A stretch of DNA of 6,906 bases from positions 1-6,906 of the forward strand of contig QIAS01000058.1 in NCBI GenBank assembly GCA_003225615.1, given 5' to 3'. The position numbers and the translations under genes are program-made. This document shows positions 5,040 through 6,906 of this stretch, in pieces. Source of the stretch: Acidobacteriota bacterium. GTDB taxonomy: Bacteria > Acidobacteriota > Terriglobia > Terriglobales > Acidobacteriaceae. Position 1 is the first letter of the stretch; the number at the start of each line of letters is the position of its first letter. A model generated the notes under the pieces. It was given only the letters and a program-made list of their open reading frames with translations. It was not told the origin of the DNA and made no database searches.

Positions 5040-5253
5040 TCGCGCCTCCCCGCGCCGCCATGCGAATCCCATTTTTGGAATTCACTCACTAACTAAACCA
5101 GTTCCCGCCGCCAATACAGCTTGCTTTCCGTCCACTTTCTGATGTAAAAACCAGCAGTAACTCCCTAGCCAACATCGTGCGCATTCTGGAGACCTGCCAC
5201 CCGCCTGCGATCCGCGCCGACGTGCGCACGGTCACCACGTTTTAAGGAGATTT
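5040..5253 (+). promoter_or_regulatory. Spacer before the receptor gene, with weak promoter and strong RBS
   Basis: This 214-bp spacer shows no gene or clear terminator. A possible promoter is TTGCTT (5121-5126), then 17 bases, then GTAAAA (5144-5149); it is weak and unlike the TGCTA-type elements elsewhere. AAGGAGA (5244-5250), just before the ATG at 5254, is the best Shine-Dalgarno in the window and suggests strong translation of the receptor. Confidence 0.4.
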
Positions 5254-6906
5254 ATGAACGCCACTGCGAAACTCTTTTCGATAGCTTTTTCGATTTTGAT
5301 GCTGACCACTCTTGCCGCGGCTCAGGGCGCCGCCAGTGGTGATCTCCACGTCACGGTGAAGGACCCCAAAGGCAATCTCGTCACCAACGCCAACGTGACC
5401 GCGCGCGAACAGGCCAAGGGTTTTGAGCGCGCCAGCAGCCTCAACCGAGAGGGCGAATATCGCTTGTTGAACCTGCCTCCCGGCAAATACACAGTTGTTG
5501 TCGAAGCTCCCGGTTTTGCGAAGATAGAAGCCAAGGATGTCACCGTCACCGTCGGTCAAATGGCCGAGTTACCCATCGCACTCGCAGTTGCCGGAACTTC
5601 CGAAACCGTCACCGTCAGTTCCGAAGCCGAGGTGGTAGAAACCCAGCGCACATCCTCCACCGACACCATCACCCAGCAGCGCATTGAAAATCTCCCCATC
5701 AATGGCCGCAACTACATCAATTTCGCGCTCACTGATTCGCGACTCGCCCGTGACGACACGCCTTCGATCGGCGCCGCCCCAACCTCCGGCCTCAACATGA
5801 GCGGACAGCGCGCCCGCGCCAACCTGGTCAACGTAGATGGCGCCGACGCCGTCGACAACTCCGTGAACGGCATCCGGTCCACGGTTTCGCAGGAGGCAGT
5901 TCAGGAATTTCAAATCATCACCAATGGATACGCCGCGGAATATGGTCGCGCCTCCGGGGGCGTGGTCAACATCATCACCCGCTCCGGTTCCGACGATTTC
6001 CACGGCTCCGCCTATGGCTACGTGCGTAACCGCAATTTCCAGGCGGTAAATCCCTTCAGCACCGTTTCTGATCCCGCCTATACTCGCGTGCAAACCGGCG
6101 CCGCCTTCGGCGGCCCAATAAAGAAAGGTAAGACCTACTACTACTTTTCCTACGAAGGCACCTGGCGCCAGGAAACTGGATTCTCATCGATCGGCGCAAA
6201 TAATTTCGGCCTCGTGCCGTTCGATACCACTCCGCTCGGCTTGAATCTCGGAACCCTGCAACTGACACCGGATCAGATCGGTTTTCTGACTAATCCTGCT
6301 GTTCTCAGCCAGGAACAATCCGATCCCAAAGGATTCGGTGGGGAAGTAGGGACCTACGCCTTACTAGCCGGCGTTTCTTCGGGCATGGCCATCAATGGTT
6401 CATGGCCGGTTTCGTTAGTCGGCGTCCCCGGCTTCAGCGGTTTTCCAACCACCTGCGCCCCTCCGGGACCCTGCTTCGTGCCATCCTCTTACACTCCGCT
6501 GCAAAGCATCGTCGGCAACTTTCCTGTTTCCGAGCGAACCGATTTATATTCCCTGCGCCTTGACCACAACTTCACCAGCAACCATCGGTTGATGTTGCGC
6601 GGCGGCGTGAGCCCCAGTGACCAGACCAATGCGTTGTCCCGTACTTCCACGCAGAATTACCACGACTGGAGCATCACCGCTCAGGACCAGTTAACCATCG
6701 GCAATAATAAGGTGAATGAATTCCGCTTCCAGTTTGCTCGCCGCGGATTGCTCTATGGCTTCTCGCGCGCTCCGGGTGGAGGCAACGTGGCCGTCAACAT
6801 CCCTGGCTTCGCCTTCTTTGGACGTGAGCCGTTCTCCTTCGTGAATCGGACCGAGCAGCGCTACCAGGCTACCGACAACTTTTCGATTTCCAAGGGAACG
6901 CACAAC
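5254..6906 (+). CDS. Oar/SusC-like TonB-dependent receptor with carboxypeptidase-regulatory-like domain (3' end beyond window)
   Basis: The first 551 residues of an outer-membrane transporter or adhesion-type receptor are present. A signal peptide (about 1-23, cleavage near AAA-QG) is followed by a carboxypeptidase-regulatory-like beta-sandwich (about 28-112; GDLHVTVKDPKGNLV, REGEYRLLNLPPGKYTVVVEAPGF). A linker then leads to the plug domain (about 125-245), with NLPINGRNY (147-154) and EYGRASGGVVNIITRSG (229-245). Beta-barrel strands begin with FHGSAYGYVRNRNF (249-262) and AAFGGPIKKGKTYYYFSYEG. Two nearby cysteines (C401, C407) in a Pro/Gly-rich extracellular-type loop could form a disulphide. 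Such receptors of about 1000 or more residues are greatly expanded in Acidobacteriota and usually import glycans or other large substrates using TonB energy. The substrate is not predictable here. ATG at 5254 is set by the AAGGAGA site and the signal peptide. The gene is cut by the right edge of the window. Confidence 0.93.
   Translation, partial: MNATAKLFSIAFSILMLTTLAAAQGAASGDLHVTVKDPKGNLVTNANVTAREQAKGFERASSLNREGEYRLLNLPPGKYTVVVEAPGFAKIEAKDVTVTVGQMAELPIALAVAGTSETVTVSSEAEVVETQRTSSTDTITQQRIENLPINGRNYINFALTDSRLARDDTPSIGAAPTSGLNMSGQRARANLVNVDGADAVDNSVNGIRSTVSQEAVQEFQIITNGYAAEYGRASGGVVNIITRSGSDDFHGSAYGYVRNRNFQAVNPFSTVSDPAYTRVQTGAAFGGPIKKGKTYYYFSYEGTWRQETGFSSIGANNFGLVPFDTTPLGLNLGTLQLTPDQIGFLTNPAVLSQEQSDPKGFGGEVGTYALLAGVSSGMAINGSWPVSLVGVPGFSGFPTTCAPPGPCFVPSSYTPLQSIVGNFPVSERTDLYSLRLDHNFTSNHRLMLRGGVSPSDQTNALSRTSTQNYHDWSITAQDQLTIGNNKVNEFRFQFARRGLLYGFSRAPGGGNVAVNIPGFAFFGREPFSFVNRTEQRYQATDNFSISKGTHN

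Noticed and set aside
5569..6093. A 174-codon - strand open frame antisense to the receptor gene
   Set aside because: The glycine/valine-rich translation mirrors the plug-domain codons of the TonB-dependent receptor. No ribosome binding site or domain is seen.

Overview
The window most likely comes from an Acidobacteriota (Terriglobia-type) chromosome. This is an inference. It rests on the very large TonB-dependent receptor with an N-terminal carboxypeptidase-regulatory-like domain, the moderately GC-rich coding sequence, the hairpin-rich intergenic repeats, and a receiver domain of the type usually joined to sigma-54 activators. No marker gene in the window fixes the taxonomy.

Left part (1-2465): a response regulator with a SpoIIE/PP2C phosphatase output runs leftward off the window edge. 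It diverges from sppA, an S49 signal peptide peptidase on the + strand. The 215-bp divergent spacer holds a candidate sigma-54 promoter (GG-N10-GC) for the regulator, a perfect 7+7 inverted repeat about 100 bp upstream of it that looks like an enhancer site, and an extended -10 element facing sppA. The last ~60 codons of sppA run through a hairpin-bearing repeat tract and stop inside a tandem 7-bp repeat, so the SppA C-terminus may be overwritten by repeat DNA. A small HU/IHF-type DNA-binding protein follows.

Middle (2466-4127): a secreted serine hydrolase of the class C beta-lactamase/S12 type is encoded on the - strand, convergent with the HU gene. Upstream of it lies a ~400-bp spacer with no credible gene. 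It contains four stem-loops, one of them a classical intrinsic-terminator shape facing left, and promoter candidates at each end.

Right part (4128-6906): a plant-type L-asparaginase/isoaspartyl peptidase starts at TTG, with a complete set of Ntn-hydrolase active-site residues. After a 214-bp spacer comes the first 551 codons of an Oar/SusC-like TonB-dependent receptor that runs off the right edge.

The genes do not form one obvious pathway. Three (SppA, the serine hydrolase, the isoaspartyl peptidase) act on peptides or peptide-like bonds, and two products (the hydrolase and the receptor) carry export signals. The window looks like ordinary housekeeping and envelope genes separated by repeat-rich spacers. 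I found no convincing new multi-gene system. The best leads are the sigma-54-type control region of the phosphatase regulator, the repeat-derived tail of SppA, and a promoter-like word, TGCTA(N)AC, shared by three of the genes.
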